Assembly: GCF_014696615.1 (NCBI RefSeq)
Contig: NZ_JACJQJ010000024.1
Location: 49,954 to 113,953 of the forward strand
DNA length: 64,000 bases
Direction: 5' to 3'
Origin: Nostoc linckia FACHB-104
Lineage (GTDB): Bacteria > Cyanobacteriota > Cyanobacteriia > Cyanobacteriales > Nostocaceae
Part shown: piece by piece, positions 9,300-17,950 of the stretch
How positions within the stretch are numbered: the stretch's first letter is position 1
How the letters are laid out: the number at the start of each line of letters is the position of its first letter
Program-made: the position numbers and the translations under genes
The notes under the pieces: generated by a model
Seen by the model: only the letters and a program-made list of their open reading frames with translations
Told to the model about the DNA's origin: nothing
Database searches by the model: none

Positions 9300-9351
9300 G
9301 TTACGGCTATGAAACATTGGAAGGTTAGAGACAATAGGAATTAGCCGTAAC
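9300..9351 (+). terminator. Inverted repeat after the membrane protein gene
   Basis: GTTACGGCTA at 9300-9309 and TAGCCGTAAC at 9342-9351 are perfect 10-bp inverted repeats separated by 32 bases, 47 bp past the stop at 9252. No T tract follows. It lies between the convergent genes 8737-9252 and 9415-9555. Confidence 0.4.
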
Positions 9352-9414
9352 AAGAATTCGCCAAAACAAAACAACAGATTCAATTTCGTAATTATAAATT
9401 ACCAATCTTTTTAC

Positions 9415-9555
9415 TCATGATGAAACTGGATTGGCATCTTTTTCTGATTTTTTATTAGCAGAATTAGTAATCTCACCAATACCATAGCTCATGAATCCGA
9501 TAATGAATGCTAAAAAGAAGGGAAAAGCGAGAAACCAAAACAATGATTCCAACAT
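9415..9555 (-). CDS. Small membrane protein, 46 residues, downstream of the CIS cargo genes
   Basis: ATG at 9555, stop TGA at 9415-9417. The product begins MLESLFWFLAFPFFLAFIIG, one hydrophobic helix over about residues 5-27, followed by a polar tail ending NPVSS. No homologue is recognised. A phenylalanine-rich single helix with a short charged cytoplasmic tail is typical of small accessory membrane proteins. It lies on the CIS strand, 127 bp after the 67-residue leader-like peptide gene. No strong ribosome-binding site is visible (GAGGTATTTT precedes the ATG), so it is a moderately supported gene. Confidence 0.55.
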   Translation of the reverse strand: MLESLFWFLAFPFFLAFIIGFMSYGIGEITNSANKKSEKDANPVSS

Positions 9556-9682
9556 AAAATACCTCACCGAAGTATATATAATTTCAAATTGGATATTATT
9601 TAAACTCTAAAATTTGTTGCTTGACTAAATTATCTGCATAGTCCCTCTAAAGATATTTTAATTGTGAATTAATTAAATTTGT

Positions 9683-9886
9683 TTACACTTCCTCTTTTTG
9701 AGGTTCTTCCTGTCTTTGAATTTGGGAGTTTAGCGTATCTTCTTGGCGCTGCGCGATCGCCTGCGACGAAGTAGCCTGAGTGCTAGAGAAAAAATGACTT
9801 CCATGACTTCCTTGTTGTTTAAAGAAAGATTCATGGTTTTCTTGAGAAGGTGCTTTATGGGGGCGTTGGAATTGGAAGGCTGCCAT
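9683..9886 (-). CDS. 67-residue peptide resembling the N-terminal leader of DUF4157 CIS cargo
   Basis: 67 residues, ATG start, no membrane segment and no DUF4157 domain. It has Phe-Phe pairs in the contexts ESFF and SHFF followed by Gln-rich segments with the tripeptides AQRQ and IQRQ. The two DUF4157 proteins of this cluster begin the same way (PFF, then RxFF, then xFF, then VQR). It therefore looks like a leader without a cargo domain. It could be an anti-cargo or loading decoy, a small structural filler of the tube lumen, or a decayed remnant of a third cargo gene. Neighbours are the YbjN protein (upstream) and the 46-residue membrane peptide (downstream), all on one strand. Confidence 0.65.
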   Translation of the reverse strand: MAAFQFQRPHKAPSQENHESFFKQQGSHGSHFFSSTQATSSQAIAQRQEDTLNSQIQRQEEPQKEEV

Positions 9887-9976
9887 AATTAGGATGATTT
9901 TATTTAAGGTAAATGAGAATGTTTCAGTAGAGCGAAGTCTAGTTGAGCCTGATGCTACACCTGAATATACTTCTTA

Positions 9977-11077
9977 TTAATCGCTTTTTTCGGTTTCTTC
10001 ATCAGAATTATTTTCCACAAGCGCGATCGCATCCGTGGGCGATAGTTTCCCTTCAATCACAGCCATAATACCTGGTAAATATTGATCTATGGTGACGACA
10101 TTGGCATACACTAGGCGTTTAATCAAAGTTGAGGTAATGCGATCACCTTCAACATCAATGCTAGTTTTGTACATAATTTCACCGCTGCTAAAGTTGAGTT
10201 CAAAGTTACCAATGACGATACCGTTGTTGGCGTGGGTAATGAATTCTGCGATCGCCAATCTTTGCGACTCTGGGGCGACAGTCGGACAAATAGAATAAAA
10301 AGCGAACTGTTGGGGCGATTCATTAGCTCTAGCGTAACAAAGCCATTGTCCGTTTTGCCCTTGGTAACCCATTTGCAGAATTGGTTTACCCTGGATTTTG
10401 GTAAATGTCCAATCATCGTTGGTGAAAAACGCGATCATGGCGTTGGTGATTGGATGTTCATCAATTGGATTGCGATCGCCTGGTTGAAATAAGTTCGTGA
10501 AATCGCTGAAAATTTCTTGAAAAAAATTGTCCGAGGCTTTAGTAAGTTCGGTTTCTGTAAGATTGGTGAGGAATTGACTTAGAGATTGGGTAAGTTCCTC
10601 TTCATTGATAGTTCCAGCCGCCAGTTTGCTGGGATTCAGGGTTGCCCACAGAGTAGTGTAGCCTACTTCACCTTGAAAAGCAGAAAGCGCAAACCAGTTA
10701 TCTAGGTTCACAAGGGGATGTTCGGGTTGGGTTTCGCTGAGTTCTTTTAGATACTGAAGCGCAGTTTCCGGAGTTGTATTTTCCGGGATATCAGGAAAGC
10801 GATCAGGGTGCAGGGTAGCTTTCAAGGTAATCTCAGAGTTGGGCGAGAAAGTGACAGATTGATTGCACAACTCTGCTTTGAGATTCAAGAGACTGTTTTT
10901 CTCTATTGTTTGATAAATTTCTAGAGGTAGTTGGCAAGTTAAACAGCACTCAGTCAACTTGCTGTCTTGGTGGGTAAGTGAAAGAATAGCTTGCTTGAAA
11001 ATAGAAGGTGCGATCGCTACTGATGTTAAAGCCTCTTGTTCAAGGTGAGTTTGATCCTGCATTTGTTGGCTTTTCAC
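9977..11077 (-). CDS. YbjN-domain protein, candidate CIS cargo partner
   Basis: 366 residues from a GTG; an ATG at 11062 is an alternative. Residues 1-195 form an acidic, helical domain of unknown type with two nearby cysteines (ECCLTC, about 43-48). Residues about 212-340 match the YbjN family (DDWTFTKIQGKPIL, GQWLCYARANE, the long C-terminal helix region ending PGIMAVIEG). YbjN domains share a fold with type III secretion chaperones. Its position directly downstream of the large DUF4157 toxin gene, 108 bp away and on the same strand, makes a chaperone or cargo-adaptor role the best inference. This is not demonstrated, and the family also has proposed regulatory members. Confidence 0.7.
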   Translation of the reverse strand: MKSQQMQDQTHLEQEALTSVAIAPSIFKQAILSLTHQDSKLTECCLTCQLPLEIYQTIEKNSLLNLKAELCNQSVTFSPNSEITLKATLHPDRFPDIPENTTPETALQYLKELSETQPEHPLVNLDNWFALSAFQGEVGYTTLWATLNPSKLAAGTINEEELTQSLSQFLTNLTETELTKASDNFFQEIFSDFTNLFQPGDRNPIDEHPITNAMIAFFTNDDWTFTKIQGKPILQMGYQGQNGQWLCYARANESPQQFAFYSICPTVAPESQRLAIAEFITHANNGIVIGNFELNFSSGEIMYKTSIDVEGDRITSTLIKRLVYANVVTIDQYLPGIMAVIEGKLSPTDAIALVENNSDEETEKSD

Positions 11078-11185
11078 AAATTTAGTGAGATTACAGATTT
11101 TTTTATAACTATGCTTATTCGGATTCGAGCCATAGGTATTTTTAAGCTCAATTATTTCTTCTTTAAATCCATAATAGACCGTTAA

Positions 11186-14100
11186 TCAAATACCTGGACT
11201 TCCGGCTCGTCTCACTGCTCCTACTAATAAAGCTCTGATCTGTTGTAGAGTATTTTTACCCTGATTAATCTGTCCTGCCATTTCGGGTTTTTCTTTAAGC
11301 ATTTGTGTCACAGCATCTGGATCAATAGCAGAATCAGTCCATTTTCCAATAATTAATTGAAGATGCAAGGAGGTTGTGCCTAAAATTCTATCTGCTTGTT
11401 CTATTTCATCTTTTGTTCTTGCATCTCGCCTAAACTTAATGGCCAAAATAAATTGCCTTAGTGTATATAGAAGTTCCTGTTTAGTACTGCCATGAATACG
11501 AGAGTTCTGATCCCCATTAGGAGATGGAGAATCTTTATCTTTGTCTACGGTCAGCTCAAACACAGGATTGGATAGTAAATTCTTTAAAGAGCTAACAGAT
11601 ACAATTAAAACTCGTCCTTCAGATAAATTACTAATTTCTTCTATCTCTGATAACCAGTCAGATACTGATTGCTTAATACTATTATTGAAGACATGATCTT
11701 TTCTCTTAAATCCTGATGATTTACTAGCGCTACCCTTATGTTTACCGCTGCTAGCAATATATTGATATTCCCAATTATTTCCTCCATCTACTACTGTTAT
11801 TGATTTAAAGATAGGATGTTTTGATTTGATAGTTGTTGCGACTTTTTCTGCATCTTGTCGTTCTATTTTCCCATCTTTTAAATATTTTTGCTCTTCTTGA
11901 TCAATTTCATCTAAACCTGCTTCAACCTTCTTGTCGTGCTCTGGATCGGTTACTCCTGCTTCACCTTCTTTATCTTTGCCAATTCCAAATAGACTCTTGA
12001 CTTTATCTACAATAAAATTCGCTAGCTTGGTAATCGCGTTCCAAACTTTATCTTGGATGCTCTTAATTGTCTTTTGGATGGGTTCAGCAACGTTACCTAA
12101 ACCAATGAAGCGCGCCAAGAAACCGAGCATTACTGGAATTGCCCTTGCCATTGATTGTTCTACAAAGTTGGCAGCAGTACCGATCGCACCTGCGGCGATG
12201 CTACCAATTGATTTAGTCACGGCTGTTACCAGCATGGCAATTTGCTGCGCCCGTTCCATGAAGAAGGCGACGGTGTTGTAGACAGAAATAATTGCCTGAA
12301 TTACGGCTCCCGCTGGGTTGAACATACTGATCAACTTGGTAATGGCGGCTGTGACAATTCTGCTCTTCACCCAATCTTGAATTGCCCCAATTACCATATC
12401 TTTGAGAGAACCGATGAATTCCACTAGTTTCTCCCAAGCTGCTGCTAGCCCTTTAGTAGCAATGGTTACTAAGAAATCAAAGACTTTCTCAATTCTGGCT
12501 ACTGCTTTTTCACCAATCAAACCTACCAGTACGCCACGCAAACGGGTATAAGTTGCACCCAATACTTGTAGTACTAGAGAGACAATGCTTTCCATGTCAA
12601 ATTTTTGGGGTAAAGCAATTCCCGCACTGGCTAACGCTCCAAATAGCCAGCCCATTAACCCCGCTTTTAAGTGTGTTGTAATATTGCTAGAAAACTGCTG
12701 GAATCCTTGCTTGACTGATTTAATCAGGTTACCTGCAAAAGCAATGGGATTCTGAATAATTTGAGAAAAGACATTACCCGCTTGCTTGACTGCGCCCACG
12801 ATCGCACCAGCAAAGGGCCCGGCAAGTCTGAGTACGCCTTCAAACACGAATTCTAGTACTTTCTTGCCAACTGCGATCGCAAATTCTCCAATGCGTTTAA
12901 TTGGCGGCCCGAAGATGTTCTGAATCTTCTCAAAAGCTTTCAACGGGCTAGTAATATCGTTAATTGACAGCGCATTCCAGATTTGGCTAAATAGTGCTTT
13001 AATTCCTTCCCAAGTAAGGTTGAGGCGTTTAATTTCTTGTTCTAGCCAAGTAGTGGCGCGATCAATAGCACCGGATTCCTGTAAGTTCTTAAAGGTTTCT
13101 TTGCCACCGGGAACTAGTTCTAGAAAACCACCAATAAAGTTGGTTGCATTGCGTTCTACCGCATCGCCTGTAACTGGGTCTTTACCCAGAATCACTGTCA
13201 ACAGTTTATAACCTGGAACTTTTTCTTTGACGAATTGACCAACAGGTTTAATAATTGCTTCTTTAATGAATTCTATGACTTTGCTAACCACAGACGCGGC
13301 AAAGTTCATAATCCGCTGCACAGTTGGGCCAAAGATACCGCGAATTTTGGCAAAAGCTCCCTCAAATCCATCCCAAACACTGACTTCATCCCAAGCGCGG
13401 CTAAACAGAGCTTTGATGCCATCCCAGGTAATGTTAAGTTGTTGTACTTGGGCATTTAACCAAGCAAAAGCGCGATCGAGAACACCTGTTTCTTGTAGGG
13501 TTTTAAATATCAAATCTCCGCCGGGAACTAGTCCCATCAAACCACGCACGAGATTGACAGCACTGCGTTCAACTGGTCTGTTACTAATGGGGTTACGTCC
13601 CAATAGCACCGTTAATAGTGTAAAGCCGGGAATATTGGCGGCTTTATCTGCCACCCAATTGAGAATCGTATCCAGTCCCAACTTCTGCACTTGGGGAGGC
13701 ACAGTACTAATGGCTAATGGTTTACGCTGGGCGTAACTTGGCTCAGTAGTTAAAGACACTCCCGATTTAGCATTGAATGTATTTTCCTGCGCTACAGTTT
13801 GGTGTGGCTGTACTGTGGTGGGAGATGCAGTAGGCGGTGGTTGTTGCTGAACTGTATGAGTTAATTCATGAGCTAATAGCCATTTACCCTGACTACTTTG
13901 GGGGTCATAGCGTCCGGCATTAAAGAAGATATCTTTTTTAATGGTGAAAGCCTCAGCATTCAATTCTCTGGCAGCTTTGTTAGCACTGGCATCTTTGTGA
14001 ATGCGTACATCCCCTAAGTTGTAGCCAAAACGTGACTCGAAGAATCCTCTAGTAGAGTCGTCTAGAGGTTGCCCATTGCCACGCATGGCTTGAATATCTC

Positions 14101-14746
14101 CCTCCAAGTTAGGGCTAACTTCTGGGGTTGCACCTGCGCTTTCTTGGGCTTGTACCTGTTCATCCTGTTGTTCCTCAGTTGTTTGCCGTTGCAACATCTG
14201 AGCGTTTTTTTCTTGATTCTCCTCCTGTGGTTGTCGCTGTACCAATGGCGTAATAGCCATCAGCGGCTTCATTTGAGCAGTTTCTTCTTTCCTTTCCTCA
14301 AGTGAGCTTTGCACAGGTGAATCGGGCATTCGCATCACGGTATCTGCGACGCGATTCGCTTCTTGTTCGTAAACATCATTTGCTTTACCAACCGTCAGCC
14401 TTGCTTGAATAATCTGCGTGACGGCTCGATTACCTAGTTGCCGTTGCAATTGCAAAAGCGGATGTTCCCTATGGGCTTGCACCTGGTTGTTTTCACTTTC
14501 AAATGCAGGTATGCGCTGCACCGTTGATTCTGGCTCCTCCAATTCTTCTTTTTGGAGTTCTTGAGATTCACTGCTGGCATTGAGTTGCACCGCTGGCGGC
14601 GAGGATGCCTTTGGTTGAAAAAAATGTGTAGATTGTGCCCTTTCTGCACCAAAGAATGTCCGCTCCGATGTTGCCCCAAAAAAAGGCTTCTCTGATTCGG
14701 CTATTTGTTGATGGTGAGTGCTTTTTTGGGTTTCGCTGGTTTTCAT
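11186..14746 (-). CDS. Large eCIS core-domain (DUF4157) protein, putative injected toxin
   Basis: 1186 residues, ATG preceded by AGGGATAAGCC. Residues 1-60 form a leader with Phe-Phe pairs at about 21-22, 31-32 and 42-43. A LTVGKANDVYEQEANRVAD motif follows (about 117-135), then the DUF4157 domain (about 223-302) with the metal-protease-like HELTH at 293-297. Residues 370-920 are helical and hydrophobic, containing a 138-residue tandem duplication (PGFTLLTV at 373, PGYKLLTV at 511; both with LVPGG and ITWDGIKALFS-type motifs). The C-terminal part (about 930-1186) is a separate soluble domain that I do not recognise. DUF4157 marks eCIS cargo, so a membrane-active injected effector is likely; the activity is unknown. 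Confidence 0.85.
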   Translation of the reverse strand: MKTSETQKSTHHQQIAESEKPFFGATSERTFFGAERAQSTHFFQPKASSPPAVQLNASSESQELQKEELEEPESTVQRIPAFESENNQVQAHREHPLLQLQRQLGNRAVTQIIQARLTVGKANDVYEQEANRVADTVMRMPDSPVQSSLEERKEETAQMKPLMAITPLVQRQPQEENQEKNAQMLQRQTTEEQQDEQVQAQESAGATPEVSPNLEGDIQAMRGNGQPLDDSTRGFFESRFGYNLGDVRIHKDASANKAARELNAEAFTIKKDIFFNAGRYDPQSSQGKWLLAHELTHTVQQQPPPTASPTTVQPHQTVAQENTFNAKSGVSLTTEPSYAQRKPLAISTVPPQVQKLGLDTILNWVADKAANIPGFTLLTVLLGRNPISNRPVERSAVNLVRGLMGLVPGGDLIFKTLQETGVLDRAFAWLNAQVQQLNITWDGIKALFSRAWDEVSVWDGFEGAFAKIRGIFGPTVQRIMNFAASVVSKVIEFIKEAIIKPVGQFVKEKVPGYKLLTVILGKDPVTGDAVERNATNFIGGFLELVPGGKETFKNLQESGAIDRATTWLEQEIKRLNLTWEGIKALFSQIWNALSINDITSPLKAFEKIQNIFGPPIKRIGEFAIAVGKKVLEFVFEGVLRLAGPFAGAIVGAVKQAGNVFSQIIQNPIAFAGNLIKSVKQGFQQFSSNITTHLKAGLMGWLFGALASAGIALPQKFDMESIVSLVLQVLGATYTRLRGVLVGLIGEKAVARIEKVFDFLVTIATKGLAAAWEKLVEFIGSLKDMVIGAIQDWVKSRIVTAAITKLISMFNPAGAVIQAIISVYNTVAFFMERAQQIAMLVTAVTKSIGSIAAGAIGTAANFVEQSMARAIPVMLGFLARFIGLGNVAEPIQKTIKSIQDKVWNAITKLANFIVDKVKSLFGIGKDKEGEAGVTDPEHDKKVEAGLDEIDQEEQKYLKDGKIERQDAEKVATTIKSKHPIFKSITVVDGGNNWEYQYIASSGKHKGSASKSSGFKRKDHVFNNSIKQSVSDWLSEIEEISNLSEGRVLIVSVSSLKNLLSNPVFELTVDKDKDSPSPNGDQNSRIHGSTKQELLYTLRQFILAIKFRRDARTKDEIEQADRILGTTSLHLQLIIGKWTDSAIDPDAVTQMLKEKPEMAGQINQGKNTLQQIRALLVGAVRRAGSPGI

Positions 14747-14984
14747 GGCTTATCCCTTTGTGCAGAAGAGTAGGAGGAGGGCAGGCAATAGTTTTCGGTT
14801 AAGGGGAAAAAGGGGAATGGGAAAAGGAAAAGAAACAACCTTTCACCCTTAAGCTTTTTCCCAAAAGCTATTTTGAGTTCAAAACGCTTAACCGAGTCGT
14901 ATTAGGAGGGCAGGGAGCAGGGGGAGAATTATCTGTAGGCAGGATTTAGAGAAATGGTATGGAATACAGAGTTTTACTGGATTG

Positions 14985-15770
14985 TTAAATTGCTTTTGCT
15001 GTGTGGTCTTGTTTACTCTCAAACGCTTTAGCTCCCATGACATCCGCTTCCTTTTCCAACCCCGCATCATCATTAATCGGCACACCTTTAGCCTGCAATG
15101 TAGGTTTAACCCTTCCCTGCATCTGCTGCACTACATGCCACGCTTCATGGGGTAAATACTGTTCCTGCCCTGGTGCGATATGGATTTCTGTTCCTTGGGT
15201 ATACGCCAATGCCTGTAATTGTGGAGGTTTGGGTGAATTGTAGTGGACTCTCACATCATCCATTGAAAAGCCAGACTGCTTTTCAATGCTAGCTTTCAGG
15301 TTCGCTGGCAAACTAGCGCTGTTTGGCTGCGGTTGCTGGGATGTGATGACTTCACCAACTTGGTTACCACCAGCTTTTGTTTGTATAGGCTTCTCCTTTT
15401 GCGGTGCTTGTTGTGGCATGGGTTGTTTGTCTGGAAGTTCGCTGCCCATATCAGCCTGAATATCTGCTTTTGTTTGTATAAGCTTCTCTTTTTGCGGTGC
15501 TTGTTGTGGCATGGGTTGTTTGTCTGGAAGTTCGCTGCCCATATCAGCTTGGCGTTGCACAAGGGCTGCATTATTGGAATTTACTTCGCTATCAAAAGCT
15601 GGCATACGCTGTACTACTGGCGTTGCCTGTTTCTCTGCGGTGAAAAAGGGTGTAGATTGAGACTTTTCTGTGGCAAAGAATACCCGATCCGTCGCTGCAG
15701 GGAAAAAAGGTTTTTGCGATCGCACCTCTACTTGATGATTTGTGCTTTTTTTAGTTTTGCGGGGTGTCAT
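14985..15770 (-). CDS. Short eCIS core-domain (DUF4157) protein without payload domain
   Basis: 261 residues, ATG preceded by AAGGA. The leader (1-60) carries PFF, RVFF and PFF and aligns with that of the 1186-residue protein. It is followed by two near-identical 31-residue repeats (DMGSELPDKQPMPQQ...) and a DUF4157 domain (about 168-255) with HEAWH in place of HExxH-type HELTH, then PTLQAKGVPINDD and a LEKEADVMG motif. The protein ends just after the domain, so there is no attached effector. It may be a cargo in its own right (a metallopeptidase-like fold), a lumen plug or a carrier. It lies between the large toxin and the tape measure on the same strand. Confidence 0.82.
   Translation of the reverse strand: MTPRKTKKSTNHQVEVRSQKPFFPAATDRVFFATEKSQSTPFFTAEKQATPVVQRMPAFDSEVNSNNAALVQRQADMGSELPDKQPMPQQAPQKEKLIQTKADIQADMGSELPDKQPMPQQAPQKEKPIQTKAGGNQVGEVITSQQPQPNSASLPANLKASIEKQSGFSMDDVRVHYNSPKPPQLQALAYTQGTEIHIAPGQEQYLPHEAWHVVQQMQGRVKPTLQAKGVPINDDAGLEKEADVMGAKAFESKQDHTAKAI
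15373..15548 (-). repeat. 93-bp tandem duplication inside the short DUF4157 gene
   Basis: 15373-15455 and 15466-15548 are almost identical (two mismatches seen) with a period of 93 bp, exactly 31 codons. The high identity points to a recent in-frame duplication of the linker between leader and DUF4157 domain. Confidence 0.9.
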
Positions 15771-15818
15771 AGGGTTATCCTTGTGCAGAAAAGTAGGCGT
15801 TTTGGGCTGTTTTCTTGG

Positions 15819-17882
15819 CTAATGCCATTCCACAATTAAAATATCTTCCATCCAGGGTAACTTCACCATGCTGATTCCCCAAGGGAGACGACTCAGTAAG
15901 ATATCAATTGATTGTTGCTCTACCTGAAGCTTCCAGTTACTATCTCTACTGCGGGTAAGCTTGCCTTCGCGTTGTAAGAAGCCTTGCCGCAAACCATCCG
16001 GGCTGGCACTTTTCAGCGCTTGCCAATAATTGATTGCGATTTGCAAGAGGTTTTCTGCTTCCATTAGGGCAGCCTCGGGTAATTCGATGTTACGGTTTAC
16101 AGGTTCGTTGAGCAACCAACCACAAAGTAATTTAGGCAGTACTAATTCGTATTCTGGTGCATCGGTTTGCCGAGTTGCCAAGTAATGCAGTAGGTAAATC
16201 GCTGTTTGCTGCGCTGACTCATCCGCAAAGGCATCACCATCTAATAGCCCAACTGCATTGAAATAGTTACGTAAAAATGGATGTAACAGCACCAGTCCAG
16301 CTTGGTTGACAAACAATCCGGCTGTCTCCTCTGCTGGAGATAGGGTGTTTATCGGTGAGGTTTGAGCTGCTTGAAGGTTTTGCGATCGCGTATTCAAATC
16401 AACCGATGTAGAAGTTAGCACTTGGTTGAGTGCTGTCTGCCACAAAGATTTTTCGGTAATTGGCAATGCTTCAATAATATCACGTAGGTATTGGCTCAGG
16501 ATCTGACTAGGAATTTCCCGCAATTCTGGGGAAGTTTGTAAAAGTTGGGCTAACCAATTGCGGCTCCAGGTATCAACTGGCAAAGGTCTTACTGGTGTAT
16601 TATCTAACTCAATTTCTCCTAACAGCAATAGCCAAGCTTGCCGTTCTAATTGTTGGCAGGTGTCATCGCTGAGGCTTAAAGACTGCATCAAATCTTTTGC
16701 TTGCTCCAGCAAAGTGCGCCAAGTTGTCCAAGCTGGCTGTAACTTTAATATCAACTGATGCCGAAAGCCTTCTGGCAATTGAGCAATTAATCGCTGTCGC
16801 GCATCTGGGTTGTTTATCAGTAATTCCCGCAAATTTATATGTAAAAAATTTTCATTTTGAATTATGGCTTCCCAGCGTGTCAGCAAATCAACAGAAGAAT
16901 GCCCTGGGGGTAGATGACCAAACTTTAAAAAGTACAGCAAAACTTCCCCATCGGTAATTGGGCGATCGCCAGTCTGCTCTGCTGATGGGTTTAAATTTTC
17001 AGATGTTAAATTTAATACTTGTGCAAGTGCATTGAGCCACAGGGGTCTGTCGCTAATGGGCAATGCTGCAATACTGCTGCGTAGTTTTTGTTGAGCGATC
17101 GCATCAACTTGCCCAGTTTGAACCAGTTGAGTTAGCCAGTTAAGACTCCAAGTATCAGCTGGCAAAGGTCTTGCCGATGGCTGCTGTGGGCTAATTTCGC
17201 TCAAAATTAATAGCCAAGCTTGCCGATCCAGATGGCGAACGGTGCTGCTGTTCAGTTCTAGGGATTGTATCAGCTGCCGCGCTTGGGTTAGCAGAGTAGC
17301 CCAACTTGTCCAAGCTGGCTGGAGTTGTAATATCATCTGCTGCCGAAAGGATTCTGGCAACTGCTCAACTAAACGCTGGCGTACTGCTTGGTTGGTTGCT
17401 AGCAATTCCTGCAAAGGTAAGCGCCAAGCAGTTTCAGTTTGCATAACAGCCAACCACCGGGAAAACCAAGCTTCCCAGTCTCCAGATGACACCCACCAGG
17501 GTAAACGCCCAAACTGCAAAAAATACAGCAACACTTCCCAATCAGCACCAATGCGATCGCGGGTGATGATTTCGGTATCTGTATTGTTTAGTAGTGGATT
17601 TGCTATGCGATCGCGCAGAGTTTGTTCTAGCACAGCTAATAGTTTGTTGCTAAATTCATCCGCCAAAAATTGCCGATTTACCGATCCAACTTCCACCACT
17701 ACCTGATCCAAGCGGATAATGCGATCGCCCCCCACCAGTTGATCAAAAAGGCGCTCTATTTTCGGCGCAATTTGCTGCTGAAGCAAGCGGCTAACATCTT
17801 CCTGTAAACTCGACACATCTGCTAGGTTCCCAGTATCGATTTCTAGTACAGTTTTGGCGATGATGTGGCGTTGTGTGGGCAT
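15819..17882 (-). CDS. CIS tape measure protein (Cis14/Afp14-like)
   Basis: 687 residues. The N-terminus (HIIAKTVLEIDTG, then IAPKIERLFDQLV and IRLDQVVVEVG) is typical of the CIS tape-measure family, and the C-terminal GLVLLHPFLRNYF motif (about residue 530) is also family-typical. The tape measure sets the length of tube and sheath during assembly. The middle contains a tandem duplication of about 198 residues: VLLYFLQFGRLPWW near residue 114 matches VLLYFLKFGHLPPG near 312, and each block ends in LPI(S/T)...LW..AL.QVL. Duplication blocks are a plausible way to change length. It lies between the fibre-like giant gene and the DUF4157 cargo genes. Confidence 0.85.
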   Translation of the reverse strand: MPTQRHIIAKTVLEIDTGNLADVSSLQEDVSRLLQQQIAPKIERLFDQLVGGDRIIRLDQVVVEVGSVNRQFLADEFSNKLLAVLEQTLRDRIANPLLNNTDTEIITRDRIGADWEVLLYFLQFGRLPWWVSSGDWEAWFSRWLAVMQTETAWRLPLQELLATNQAVRQRLVEQLPESFRQQMILQLQPAWTSWATLLTQARQLIQSLELNSSTVRHLDRQAWLLILSEISPQQPSARPLPADTWSLNWLTQLVQTGQVDAIAQQKLRSSIAALPISDRPLWLNALAQVLNLTSENLNPSAEQTGDRPITDGEVLLYFLKFGHLPPGHSSVDLLTRWEAIIQNENFLHINLRELLINNPDARQRLIAQLPEGFRHQLILKLQPAWTTWRTLLEQAKDLMQSLSLSDDTCQQLERQAWLLLLGEIELDNTPVRPLPVDTWSRNWLAQLLQTSPELREIPSQILSQYLRDIIEALPITEKSLWQTALNQVLTSTSVDLNTRSQNLQAAQTSPINTLSPAEETAGLFVNQAGLVLLHPFLRNYFNAVGLLDGDAFADESAQQTAIYLLHYLATRQTDAPEYELVLPKLLCGWLLNEPVNRNIELPEAALMEAENLLQIAINYWQALKSASPDGLRQGFLQREGKLTRSRDSNWKLQVEQQSIDILLSRLPWGISMVKLPWMEDILIVEWH

Positions 17883-17922
17883 AAGAGGATGAAGGAGATA
17901 AGGAAGAAAATAAATCTTGTAC

Positions 17923-17942
17923 AGACGCGATTCATCGCGTCT
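17923..17942 (-). terminator. Palindrome AGACGCGAT-TC-ATCGCGTCT after the 1975-residue gene
   Basis: Perfect 9-bp stem with a 2-base spacer, starting 8 bp past the stop of the gene ending at 17951 (minus strand). A close relative lies just past the stop of the haemagglutinin gene at 46322-46341, so this is a dispersed palindrome found at 3' ends. Confidence 0.55.
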
Positions 17943-17950
17943 CTATGTCT

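Noticed and set aside
13266..13736. Plus-strand 156-codon frame inside the toxin gene
   Set aside because: Antisense to the well-supported toxin coding region; no start signal and unusual composition.
14888..15085. Minus-strand 65-codon frame partly inside the short DUF4157 gene
   Set aside because: Overlaps the gene out of frame and has no ribosome-binding site.
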